64,000 nt of DNA from Rutidosis leptorrhynchoides (GCF_046630445.1 NC_092338.1:341625501-341689500), one strand, 5' to 3'. Shown: positions 11,472-21,798, counted from the stretch's first letter. The notes: a model not told the origin generated them from the letters alone. Numbers and translations are program-made.

Positions 11472-13321
11472 TGATGTTATGCGAGGTGTATATAAAATAG
11501 TTATTAATTTTAGCAGAAAACACTATTAAATACGATACAATTTTACACAAGATATTTATTTATTTATAGAATGGGATATACCTAAACCTTGCTACAACAC
11601 TATAGGCAGTGTACCTAATCGTAGAGTAGTATAGTTTTTAGTAAGTCCGGTTCGTTCCACAGGAAGCGGGCTTATTGCACACTATATTTTTAAACAACTA
11701 TATTTGTACAAAATATATATAATTATATATAATAATATATAAAAGGGGGTTTACCGTTTAATGACCGGTTTGTCGATTTATATTTTAAGCGAAGCGTATA
11801 GTAAATGACGATATTTAAATAACAATATAAAATAAATAACAATAATTGAAATGACAATAAATAAAAGTACGAGGAAAAAAAGAAATAAAATATATTATGC
11901 TTATTTAAACTTCCGTAACCATGATGTTTGACGTTTTGATTTTAATTTATTGTCCTGGGCAAATTGTCCTTTGTCCTGGATGTATTTGAAACCTATCTGG
12001 TTTTTGTCCATAATAGTTCATCGGTCATAATTATAAACTGCTCGGCAAATTTAACCTTATACCCGAAGTCAAATATTCCAACTAACTGGGGATTCGAACT
12101 GTAACAAGGTCTTAATACTTTGCTTAATGAATACACCAGGTTATCGACTGTGTGTAAACCAAGGTTTTAATACTTTGTTAACAATTACACCAATTACCCT
12201 TGAATGTAATCCACCTCTGTTTTAATGAGTCCATTGACTATTAATCCATCCCCGTGTCCGGTCAAATGAACAATAATTCGTACTTATAAATATCCCGCCC
12301 ATCGTGTCCGATTAAGCGTATGTGGTTATATATAGATACTTCAAATCATAACCTTTATATTAAATTAACGAGGTATCGTTAATTTAATATAAAGCCCATT
12401 AATAGCCCATAGTCTAATTTCCACAAGTGTCGTTCTTTTGTCCAAACCCCAATTATGGTACAAAACCCAATTACCCCGTCTTTAATATTTAGCCCAACAT
12501 CATGATTACTTTGGCTCAAATAAGCATAATAATAACTTAAGTACGAGACATTAATTTAAAAAGGAGAACATAGCTTACATTGATTATTTATCGCGTAGTG
12601 TTACACGGACAGAGCTCCGACTTTAAAAACCCGTAAAAATAACTTTTACATAACCCAAACTAATCTAATATAACACTAATCTATACTATATATACATATA
12701 TATATATATATATTTATATTATACTAGGGAGTATTATTATTATTATATATTTTTTACATGCAGAACTCGAGAGCTTTTATAGCCAGAACTGAAATTCACT
12801 GCTCCGCGAGTCGCGGTCATTTTGGCCTTCCAGCTCCGCAAGTCGCGGAGGTTCCTAAACCAGCCCACAAGTTCAAGATCCAAGGCTGCCGACGGTTTTT
12901 ATTTAAATATATATAATATATAAATAATTTTTATAATTATTTATATATTATATTATATTTATATACATAGTAGACTCGTAATTTTTTTTTCGTTGCGTCG
13001 AGCGTTGAGAGTTGGTTCATGTACCGGTTCCGGATTTTCGAACGTCCTTGCGTACGCTGAGATATTTTGTACTTTGCGTTTCATAACTTGTTCTCTTGTC
13101 ATTTTTAGACGTTCCTTATCAATAAATTGAACCTTTTTAATTGTATCTTGTACTTTTGAGCTTTTTGGACCTTTGCGTCTTCAATTCGTTGTTTTCGCCT
13201 TTTGTCTTCGCACTTATTTAATATAAACGAATATTACATGAAAATGGAACAATTGCAACTGAAATCTTTACATATCGGAGGGATATTGATACTAAATATA
13301 TGTTCATTTGGAGCACTATCA
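11472..13321 (-). repeat. 5' LTR of family C element
   Basis: 1,850 bp, nearly identical to 5461-7306. I counted six substitutions, all transitions, and a 4-bp longer AT run near 12690-12710. The GC-rich inverted-repeat pair is at 12802-12816 and 12834-12850. Confidence 0.93.
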
Positions 13322-15011
13322 ATCTTCCCCGTTCCAGGATGTATTGAGTATCTGGTTTTATGAGCTTCTCTAAGTACCATTTCTCTCATATCTCCAAATT
13401 TTGGTACCCAAATCCTTTCAGCCTTATACCGGGTTCCGTCTTCCCGAATATTAAGATGCTTTTTCGATCCTTTGGGTATTTCATCCTTTAAATTTCCCTC
13501 TTTTAAAACTCCTTGTTGCGCCTCCTTTATTTGAGTAGTAAGGTTATTATGAATCATTATATTCATAGATTTTACTCGAATGGGTTCTCTGTCCTTCCTG
13601 CTCAAGGCATCGACTACCACATTTGCCTTCCCAGGGTGGTAACGAATCTCAAAGTCGTAATCATTCAATAATTTAATCCACCTACGCTGCCTCATATTCA
13701 GTTGTTTCTGATTAAATATGTGTTGAAGACTTTTGTGGTCGGTATATATAATACTTTTGACCCCATATAAGTAGTGCCTCCAAGTCTTTAATGCAAAAAC
13801 AACCGCGCCTAATTCCAAATCATGCGTCGTATAATTTTGTTCGTGAATCTTCAATTGTCTAGACGCATAAGCAATCACCTTCGTTCGTTGCATTAATACA
13901 CAACCGAGACCTTGCTTTGATGCGTCACAATAAATCACAAAATCATCATTCCCTTCAGGCAATGACAATATAGGTGCCGTAGTTAGCTTTTTTTTAATAA
14001 CTGAAACGCTTTCTCTTGTTCATCATTCCATTCAAATTTCTTCCCTTTATGCGTTAATGCAGTCAAGGGTTTTGCTATTCTGGAAAAGACTTGGATGAAC
14101 CTTCTGTAGTAACCAGCTAGTCCTAAAAACTGGCGTATGTGTTTCAGAGTTTTCGGGGTTTCCCACTTTTCAACAGTTTCTATCTTTGCTGGATCCACCT
14201 TAATACCTTCTTTGTTCACTATGTGACCGAGGAATTGAACTTCTTCCAACCAAAATGCACACTTTGAAAACTTAGCGTACAATTCTTCCTTCCTCAATAC
14301 TTCTAACACCTTTCTCAAATGTTCACCGTGTTCTTGGTCATTCTTTGAGTAAATAAGTATGTCATCAATGAAAACAATGACAAACTTGTCAAGGTATGGT
14401 CCACACACTCAGTTCATAAGGTCCATGAACACAGCTGGTGCATTAGTTAAACCAAACGGCATGACCATAAACTCGTAATTACAGTAACGTGTTCTGAAAG
14501 CAGTCTTTGGAATATCATTTTCTTTCACCCGCATTTGATGATACCCGGAACGTAAGTCAATCTTTGAATAAACAGACGAGCCTTGTAGTTGATCAAATAA
14601 GTCGTCGATTCTCGGTAGTGGGTAGCGGTTCTTGATGGTAAGTTTGTTCAAATCTCGGTAGTCGATACACAACCTGAATGTACCATCTTTCTTCTTGACA
14701 TACAAAACAGGAGCTCCCCACGGTGATGTGCTTGGTCGAATGAAACCACGCTCTAAAAGTTCTTGTAATTGGCTTTGCAGTTCTTTCATCTCGCTGGGTG
14801 CGAGTCTGTAAGGAGCACGAGCTATTGGTGCAGCTCCTGGTACAAGATCTATTTGAAATTCAACGGATCGATGTGGGGGTAATCCCGGTAATTCTTTCGG
14901 AAATACATCGGGAAATTCTTTTGCAATGGGAACATCATTGATGCTCTTTTCTTCAGTTTGTACTTTCTCGACGTGTGCTAGAACAGCATAGCAACCTTTT
15001 CTTATTAGTTT
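13322..15011 (-). pseudogene. pol (RT-RNase H-integrase start), inner family A element, broken
   Basis: Continues after gag-protease. RT motifs: [43 protein letters not shown] and the catalytic [10 protein letters not shown]. RNase [37 protein letters not shown]. The integrase zinc-binding start ([13 protein letters not shown]) stops at the family C insertion at 13321 and resumes at 5460. Breaks: TAA at 15012-15014 separates protease from RT (K-T-stop-K-L), TGA at 14409-14411 lies just before the catalytic FIDD block, and an A run near 13989-13996 is one base short, causing a frameshift before RNase H. Not translatable as a polyprotein. Confidence 0.92.
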
Positions 15012-15802
15012 TTATGTCTTCAAATTACTAATAAGATGTAGCTTCGTGTTGCCCTTTTCTCCGTACACCATTAAGGGTTTTCCTTTTTCTCGTATAATGC
15101 GAATTGCATTTTTGTAACAAACGATCTCTGCTTTCACTTCTTTCAACCAGTCCATACCGATTATCACATCAAAACTCCCTAACTTTACTGGTATCAAATC
15201 AATCTTAAATGTTTCGCTAACCAGTTTAATTTCTCGATTCCGGCATATATTATCTGCTGAAATTAATTTACCATTTGCTAATTCGAGTAAAAATTTACTA
15301 TCCAAAGGCATCAATGGACAACTTAATTTAGCACAAAAATCTCTACTCATATAGCTTCTATCCGCACCCGAATCAAATAAAACGTAAGCAGATTTATTGT
15401 CAATAAGAAACGTACCCGTAACAAGCTCCGGGTCTTCCTGTGCCTCTGCCGCATTAATATTGAAAACTCTTCCGCGGCCTTGTCCATTCGTGTTCTCCTG
15501 GTTCGGGCAATTTCTAATAATGTGGCCCGGTTTTCCACATTTATAACAAACTACATTGGCATAACTTGCTCCGACACTACTTGCTCCGCCATTACTCGTT
15601 CCGACACCATTTGTTCCTTTCGTTCTATTAACCCCTGGTCCGTAGACCTCACACTTCACCGCGCTATGACCATTTCTTTTACACTTGTTGCAAAATTTGG
15701 TGCAGAACCCCGAGTGATACTTTTCACACCTTTGGCATAGCTGCTTCTGATTGTTGTTGTTGTTGCGGTTATTATTGTTGTTGGGATGATTGTTGTAGTT
15801 CC

Positions 15803-15854
<52 letters not shown>

Positions 15855-16688
15855 GGGCCGTTTGTTGTAGTTGCGATTGATGTTGCGATTGTTGGGATAA
15901 TTGTTGCGATTATTGTTGTAATTGCTGTTGTTGTTGTATTGGTGATTCTTATCACCGTTTTCCTCCCACTTTCTTTTGACTTGCTTCACATTGGCCTCTT
16001 CAGCAGTCTGTTCTTTAATTCTTTCTTCAATCTGGTTCACTAGTTTGTGAGCCATTCTACATGCCTGTTGTATGGAGGTGGGCTCGTGTGAACTTATATC
16101 TTCTTGGATTCTTTCCGATAATCCTTTCACAAACGCGTCGATCTTCTCTTCCTCATCTTCGAATGCTCCCGGACACAATAGGCACAATTCTGTGAATCGT
16201 CTTTCGTACGTGGTAATATCAAATCCTTGGGTTCGTAACCCTCTAAGTTCTGTCTTAAGCTTATTGACCTCGGTTCTGGGACGGTACTTCTCGTTCATCA
16301 AGTGCTTGAATGCTGACCACGGTAGTGCGTACGCATCGTCTTGTCCCACTTGCTCTAGATAGGTATTCCACCATGTTAACGCAGAACCTGTGAAGGTATG
16401 CGTAGCGTACTTCACTTTGTCCTCTTCAGTACACTTACTTATGGCAAACACCGATTCGACCTTCTCGGTCCACCGTTTCAATCCGATCGGTCCTTCGGTT
16501 CCATCAAATTCCAAAGGTTTGCAGGCAGTGAATTCTTTGTAGGTGCATCCTACACGATTTCCTGTACTGCTAGATCCAAGGTTATTGTTGGTATGTATCG
16601 CAGCCTGTACTGCGGCTATGTTTGAAGCTAGAAAAGTACGGAATTCCTCTTCATTCATATTCACGGTGTGTCGAGTAGTCGGTGCCAT
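15012..16688 (-). CDS. gag-protease of inner family A Tekay-like element
   Basis: Capsid precursor fused to aspartic protease, 558 codons from the MAPTTR start (ATG at 16686-16688). An upstream in-frame ATG at 16722-16724 is less likely because the outer copy opens at the equivalent of MAPTTR. Order: gag capsid domain (about residues 30-235), an Asn-rich tract encoded by AAC repeats, zinc knuckles (CQRCEKYHSGFC, CNKCKRNGHSAVKC, CYKCGKPGHIIRNC), then the protease active site (LFDSGADRSYM) and IIGMDWL. The downstream TAA probably replaced a glutamine codon, so the protein ends before RT. It could still be translated, but its pol partner is dead. Confidence 0.92.
15797..15855 (-). repeat. AAC trinucleotide repeat encoding poly-Asn in gag
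   Basis: About 59 bp of GTT on the plus strand, in frame in gag, giving roughly 20 asparagines in a row between capsid and zinc knuckles. Flanking sequence is also Asn/Tyr/Arg-rich. Long frames in the other registers (poly-Thr, poly-Val) are by-products. Confidence 0.85.
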
Positions 16689-17029
16689 TTCCTTCAAAAT
16701 AGTCAAATGGAACAAGTTAATCATACAGAATATTAAGAGTAGTTAATAGTATTTCGTAGCATAATATGAACTCATTTATAAAATCTTTTTCTTCATATTA
16801 GCGTTTTATAAGTTTAAATTCGGGTAGTACCTACCCGTTAAGTTCATACTTAGTAGCTAATATACAATTCAACTACTACAATTCTATATGAAAAACTGAT
16901 TATAATAATATTTCGCGTTCAAACTTTTACACAATATTTTACAAACTTACAATACCGCTTATTTTACATATAGCATGAAATATAGCACACAATAAATTTG
17001 ATACAAGATGGTTGTGAAGATAATTCTAG
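16689..17029 (-). other. Leader between F-box-like ORF and gag, inner element
   Basis: Equivalent of 375-705. Non-coding, with the same PPT-like palindrome (CGGGTAGTACCTACCCG at about 16822-16838). Confidence 0.6.
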
Positions 17030-17526
17030 CTAGTACACAAGTCGTTCAGCAAAGGCAATAAAGACACGTAATTCATACGTCCAGAAACAAGTCATGCATT
17101 CTGGTTTTACTAGGATTACTTCCCATCCTTGGTCTTGTGGAACATAACCGTTATGGTTGTTGATAAGACAGCGTGTTGTAACGTCGTCAAAGGGACGAGG
17201 GTTACGTAATGTCCAACAGTCCCGTAACAATCTAAAAACCTCATTTCTTACCCCAATTACCGACTCCGTCACTTGTGGGAACGTTTTGTTTAATAGTTGT
17301 AGCCCGATGTTCTTGTTCTCACTTTGGTGAGAAGCGAACATTACTAATCCGTAAGCATAACATGCTTTTTTATGTTGCATGTTAGCCGCTTTTTCTAAAG
17401 CACGAAGTCCAATATTCGGATATATTGAGTCAAAATAATTTCTTAACCCATTGCGTAAAATAGCATTTGGGTTCCCCGCAATATATGCGTCAAAGTAAAC
17501 ACATCGTAACTTATGGATTTCCCAAT
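17030..17526 (-). pseudogene. F-box-like protein, 5'-truncated copy (inner element)
   Basis: Same protein as 20606-21063 plus 706-936, but without the F-box. It begins abruptly near GISHWEIRKLR, continues through ILRNGLRNYFDSIYPNIGL and MQHKKACYAYGLVMF and ends ...AFAERLVY at a TAG (17030-17032). A deletion relative to the outer copy (outer positions about 20900-21575, near 680 bp) joined the acidic ORF out of frame to the middle of this one. No start codon or F-box remains. The C-terminal frame is otherwise clean and shows what the outer copy looked like before its own damage. Confidence 0.75.
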
Positions 17527-17780
17527 GTGATATCCCCCATCTTTCGAACGATAATTAACCTTGGTCGGTTGGTTGAGGATTTTCTTTTACTTAACCATTT
17601 TATTATTTCCCCCACCGGTTCTATTTCCTCCTCCGGTTCCTCCTCTTCCGGTTCTGATTCTTCTTCCGGATCTGATTCTTCTTCCGGTTCTTCTTCGAGA
17701 ACTTGTGAATCAGTCCAATATATATTCGACTCTTCGTTATTATTAGGTGAGTTAATGGGATTTGTGCTAGAGGTAGACAT
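17511..17780 (-). CDS. Acidic leader ORF, truncated copy (inner element)
   Basis: 89 codons. It starts MSTSSTNPINSPNNNEES, then an almost pure Glu/Pro/Ser stretch, then EIEPVGEII and RKSSTNRPRL as in the outer copy. It then crosses a deletion junction and ends after about ten residues read out of frame from the F-box-like ORF (GDITLGNP). The protein lost its C-terminal 130 or so residues relative to the outer copy. Function unknown. Confidence 0.6.
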   Translation of the reverse strand: MSTSSTNPINSPNNNEESNIYWTDSQVLEEEPEEESDPEEESEPEEEEPEEEIEPVGEIIKWLSKRKSSTNRPRLIIVRKMGDITLGNP

Positions 17781-17970
17781 CTATCACACAATATCAAACA
17801 TGTTAAGAGATTAATATATCACATAATATATACATGTTAATAATATATAGTTTCCAACAAAAATGTTAAGCAATCATTTTTAAAGAAAACACGGTCGAAG
17901 TCCAGACTCACTAATGCATCCTAACAAACTCGATAAGATACACTAATGCAAATTTTCTGGTTCTCTAAGA
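17781..17970 (-). other. 5' leader of inner family A element
   Basis: Untranslated sequence between PBS and acidic ORF, nearly identical to 21799-21989 in the outer copy. No further feature seen. Confidence 0.55.
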
Positions 17971-17989
17971 CCAACGCTCGGATACCAAC
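17971..17989 (-). other. Primer binding site of inner family A element
   Basis: Minus strand GTTGGTATCCGAGCGTTGG directly abuts the LTR. TGGTATCCGAGC is one base off the TGGTATCAGAGC sequence primed by initiator methionine tRNA, the normal primer for Tekay-type elements. Confidence 0.85.
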
Positions 17990-20605
17990 TGAAATGTCCC
18001 GTTCTTATTGATTAAAAACGTTCCATATTAATTGATTTCGTTGCGAGGTTTTGACCTCTATATGAGACGTTTTTCAAAGACTGCATTCATTTTAAAATAA
18101 ACCATAACCTTTATTTCATCAATAAAGGTTTAAAAAGCTTTACATAGATTATCAAATAATGATAATCTAAAATATCCTGTTTACACACGACCATTACATA
18201 ATGGTTTACAATACAAATATGTTACAACAAAATAAGTTTCTTGAATGCAGTTTTTACACAATATCATACAAGCATGGACTCCAAATCTCGTCCTTATTTA
18301 AGTATGCGACAGCAGAAGCTCTTAATAATCACCTGAGAATAAACATGCTTAAAACGTTAACAAAAATGTTGGTGAGTTATAGGTTTAACCTATATATATC
18401 AAATCATAATAATAGACCACATGATTTCATATTTCAATACACATCCCATACATAGAGATAAAAATCATTCATATGGTGAACACCTGGTAACCGACATTAA
18501 CAAGATGCATATATAAGAATATCCCCATCATTCCGGGACACCCTTCGGATATGATATAAATTTCGAAGTACTAAAGCATCCGGTACTTTGGATGGGGTTT
18601 GTTAGGCCCAATAGATCTATCTTTAGGATTCGCGTCAATTAGGGTGTTTGTTCCCTAATTCTTAGATTACCAGACTTAATAAAAAGGGGCATATTTGATT
18701 TCGACAATTCAACCATAGAATGTAGTTTCACGTACTTGTGTCTATTTTGTAAATCATTTATAAAACCTGCATGTATTCTCATCCCAAAAATATTAGATTT
18801 TAAAAGTGGGACTATAACTCACTTTCACAGATTTTTACTTCGTCGGGAAGTAAGACTTGGTCACTGGTTGATTCACGAACCTATAACAATATATACATAT
18901 ATATCAAAGTATGTTCAAAATATATTTACAACACTGTTAATATATTTTGATGTTTTAAGTTTATTAAGTCAGCTGTCCTCGTTAGTAACCTACAACTAGT
19001 TGTCCACAGTTAGATGTACAGAAATAAATCGATAAATATTATCTTGAATCAATCCACGACCCAGTGTATACTTATCTCAGTATTGATCACAACTCAAACT
19101 ATATATATTTTGGAATCAACCTCAACCCTGTATAGCTAACTCCAACATTCACATATAGAGTGTCTATGGTTGTTCCGAAATATATATAGTTGTGTCGACA
19201 TGATAGGTCGAAACATTGTATACGTGTCTATGGTATCTCAAGATTACATAATATACAATACAAGTTGATTAAGTTATGGTTGGAATAGATTTGTTACCAA
19301 TTTTCACGTAGCTAAAATGAGAAAAATTATCCAATCTTGTTTTACCCATAACTTCTTCATTTTAAATCCGTTTTGAGTGAATCAAATTGCTATGGTTTCA
19401 TATTGAACTCTATTTTATGAATCTAAACAGAAAAAGTATAGGTTTATAGTCGGAAAAATAAGTTACAAGTCGTTTTTGTAAAGGTAGTCATTTCAGTCGA
19501 AAGAACGACGTCTAGATGACCATTTTAGAAAACATACTTCCACTTTGAGTTTAACCATAATTTTTGGATATAGTTTCATGTTCATAATAAAAATCATTTT
19601 CTCATAATAACAACTTTTAAATCAAAGTTTATCATAGTTTTTAATTAACTAACCCAAAACAGCCCGCGGTGTTACTACGACGGCGTAAATCCGGTTTTAC
19701 GGTGTTTTTCGTGTTTCCAGGTTTTAAATCATTAAGTTAGCATATCATATAGATATAGAACATGTGTTTAGTTGATTTTAAAAGTCAAGTTAGAAGGATT
19801 AACTTTTGTTTGCGAACAAGTTTAGAATTAACTAAACTATGTTCTAGTGATTACAAGTTTAAACCTTCGAATAAGATAGCTTTATATATATGAATCGAAT
19901 AATGTTATGAACATCATTACTACCTTAAGTTCCTTGGATAAACCTACTGGAAAAGAGAAAAATGGATCTAGCTTTAACGGATCCTTGGATGGCTCGAAGT
20001 TCTTGAAGCAGAATCATGACACGAAAACAAGTTCAAGTAAGATCATCACTTGAAATAAGATTGTTATAGTTATAGAAATTGAACCAAAGTTTGAATATGA
20101 TTATTACCTTGTATTAGAATGATAACCTACTGTAAGAAACAAAGATTTCTTGAGGTTGGATGATCACCTTACAAGATTTTAAATTATTATATTATCATGA
20201 TATTATCATGTATGAATATCTCTTAATATGATATATATATATATATATATACATTAAATGTCTTTACAACGATAATCGTTACATATATGTCTCGTTTAAA
20301 AATCATTAAGTTAGTAGTCTTGTTTTTACATATGTAGTTCATTGTTAATATACTTAATGATATATTTACTTATCATAGTATCATGTTAACTATATATATA
20401 TCCATATATATGTCATCATATAGTTTTTACAAGTTTTAACGTTCGTGAATCACCGGTCAACTTGAGTGGTCAATTGTCTATATGAACATATTTCAATTAA
20501 TCAAGTCTTAACAAGTTTGATTGCTTAACATGTTGGAAACATTTAATCATGTAAATATCAATCTCAATTAATATATATAAACATGGAAAAGTTCGGGTCA
20601 CTACA
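17990..20605 (-). repeat. 5' LTR of inner family A element, with internal deletion
   Basis: 2,616 bp against 3,251 bp for its partner. Around 20173-20178 the sequence jumps from the equivalent of 3127 to that of 3773. Both break sites carry AGATT, so about 645 bp was lost between 5-bp direct repeats. A short AT expansion lies near 20233-20250. Confidence 0.92.
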
Positions 20606-20610
20606 ATTAC
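20606..20610. repeat. Target site duplication ATTAC of inner family A element (right copy)
   Basis: Matches 932-936; see the left copy. Confidence 0.9.
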
Positions 20611-21063
20611 CGTCTCCGTCACTTGTGGGAACGTTTTGTTTAATAGTTGTAGCCCGATGTTCTTGTTCTCACTCTGGTGAGAAGCGAACATTACTAAGCC
20701 GTAAGCATAACATGCTTCTTTATGTTGCATGTTAGCCGCTTTTTCTAAATCACGAAGTCCTATATTCGGATATATTGAGTCAAAATAATTTCTTAACCCG
20801 TTGCGTAAAATAGCATTTGGGTTCCCCGCAATATATGCGTCAAAGTAAACACATCGTAACTTACGGATTTCCCAATGTGATATCCCCCATCTTTTGAACG
20901 AAAGCCTTTTATAAACCAAGGAATTCTTGGAACGTTCTTCGAATGTCTTACAAACTGATCTCGTCTTAAATAGTTGTGCCGAGGAATTCTGACCGACTCT
21001 AGACAAGATTTCATCAATCATGTCTCCGGGTAGGTCTCTTAAAATATTGGGTTATCTATCCAT
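20606..21063 (-). pseudogene. F-box protein At1g67623-like, N-terminal part (outer element)
   Basis: Substrate-receptor type protein. An F-box normally binds SKP1 in an SCF ubiquitin ligase. The frame reads LPGDMIDEILSRVGQ, SSAQLFKTRSVCKTF, VYKRLSFKRW (F-box, about residues 9-50), then GNPNAILRNGLRNYF, GLRDLEKAANMQHKEACYAYGLVMF and LLNKTFPQVTETV, the helical-repeat-like region typical of the At1g67623/At2g35280 family. The likely ATG is 21061-21063, but codon 4 is TAA (21052-21054), plausibly from CAA. A later ATG gives MIDEILSRVG. The frame is cut at 20606 by the inner element and continues at 936-706. Intronless and inside a retrotransposon, so probably a captured, processed copy. Confidence 0.8.
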
Positions 21064-21201
21064 TTTGTGTTTTTATACTGTAAAATAGACAAGAGTTAGA
21101 TTCATAAAAAAAATTACTTATTAATACAAGCAATTTTTACATATTTCATAAAGCATAAGCATACTATATTACATATATTACACCACACGAATACAACTAT
21201 C

Positions 21202-21798
21202 TTATTCCGACTCGCTCGTTTCTTCTTCTTCGGTTTTGGTTCGTTTTGACAAGTTTCTAGGGATATATGATGTTCCCCTAATACGAGCCGTCGTTTTCCA
21301 CATTGGTTTAGAAAAACCTGGTGGTTTAGAGGTTCCCGGGTTATTGTCACAACTTAAGAAATACGGGTGTTGACGATACATATAAAGTTCATCGGGTTTG
21401 GAATCAAATTTCTCTATTTTTATGCCCTTTCCTTTATTGTTCTCTTTTGCCTTATTAAATTGTGTTGGGGTAATTTCTATAACATCATCAGATTCCTTGT
21501 CGGGATCCGATTCATCGGAGAATTGGTAATCCTCCCAATACTTTGCTTCCTTGGCGGAAACACCATTGACCATAATTAACTTTGGTCGGTTGGTTGAGGA
21601 TTTTCTTCTACTTAACCGATTTATTATTTCCCCCACTGGTTCTATTTCTTCTTCCGGTTCCGATTCTTCTTTCGGTTCCGACTCTTCTTCCGGCTCCTCT
21701 TCGGGAACTTGTGAATCAGTCCACGAATCATTCCAATTTATATTTGACTCTTCATTATTATTAGGTGAGTCAATGGGACTTGTTCTAGAGGTAGACAT
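21202..21798 (-). CDS. Acidic leader ORF of outer family A element
   Basis: 198 codons, intact. Starts MSTSRTSPIDSPNNNEES, followed by a Glu/Pro/Ser-rich region (about residues 30-60), a basic patch (RLSRRKSSTNRPK), an acidic patch (SDESDPDKESDDVIEI), a Lys-rich segment (KAKENNKGKGIKIEKF), then PDELYMYRQHPYFLSCDN and an SK/TEEEE tail. No known domain recognised and no membrane segment. It is first in the transcript, about 190 bp from the PBS and upstream of the F-box-like ORF and gag. A truncated homologue is at 17511-17780. It could be a captured host gene or an element-specific accessory protein. Confidence 0.65.
   Translation of the reverse strand: MSTSRTSPIDSPNNNEESNINWNDSWTDSQVPEEEPEEESEPKEESEPEEEIEPVGEIINRLSRRKSSTNRPKLIMVNGVSAKEAKYWEDYQFSDESDPDKESDDVIEITPTQFNKAKENNKGKGIKIEKFDSKPDELYMYRQHPYFLSCDNNPGTSKPPGFSKPMWKTTARIRGTSYIPRNLSKRTKTEEEETSESE

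Larger units (their letters stand above)
5461..13321 (-). mobile_element. Family C non-autonomous LTR retrotransposon (TR-GAG-like), young
   Basis: 7,861-bp element: LTRs 5461-7306 and 11472-13321, PBS at 11446-11463, PPT-like tract at 7307-7321, target duplication ATCTT. The internal 4.2 kb has only a broken gag-like ORF and no protease, RT or integrase motif in any frame I could read, so it depends on another element for movement. The PBS (TGGCGCCGCTGCCGGGGA) is of the kind found in Athila/Tat-type gypsy elements. Its LTRs differ at about six positions plus one AT-run length change, so the insertion is recent. Confidence 0.9.
937..20605 (-). mobile_element. Inner family A Tekay-like Ty3/gypsy element (complete ends, interrupted)
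   Basis: Complete minus-strand element. 5' LTR 17990-20605, PBS 17971-17989, acidic ORF, truncated F-box-like ORF, gag-protease, RT, RNase H, integrase with chromodomain-like tail, PPT region 4188-4222, 3' LTR 937-4187. Flanked by ATTAC duplications. About 11.8 kb without the 7.9-kb family C element nested in pol. Coding capacity is lost through several stops and frameshifts. The host site is the F-box-like ORF of another copy of the same family. Confidence 0.92.

Noticed and set aside
15656..16043. Poly-Thr and poly-Val frames over the gag Asn tract
   Set aside because: Other registers of the GTT/AAC repeat inside the gag-protease ORF.
4223..16724. Endogenous pararetrovirus (caulimovirus) as an explanation for the RT-RNase H region
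   Set aside because: LTRs, tRNA-Met PBS, PPT, integrase and a chromodomain-like tail are present; there is no movement protein. This is a Ty3/gypsy retrotransposon.
17467..17814. Plus-strand Ser/Gly-rich and Pro-rich frames (also 21551-21832)
   Set aside because: Antisense shadows of the Glu-rich acidic ORF.
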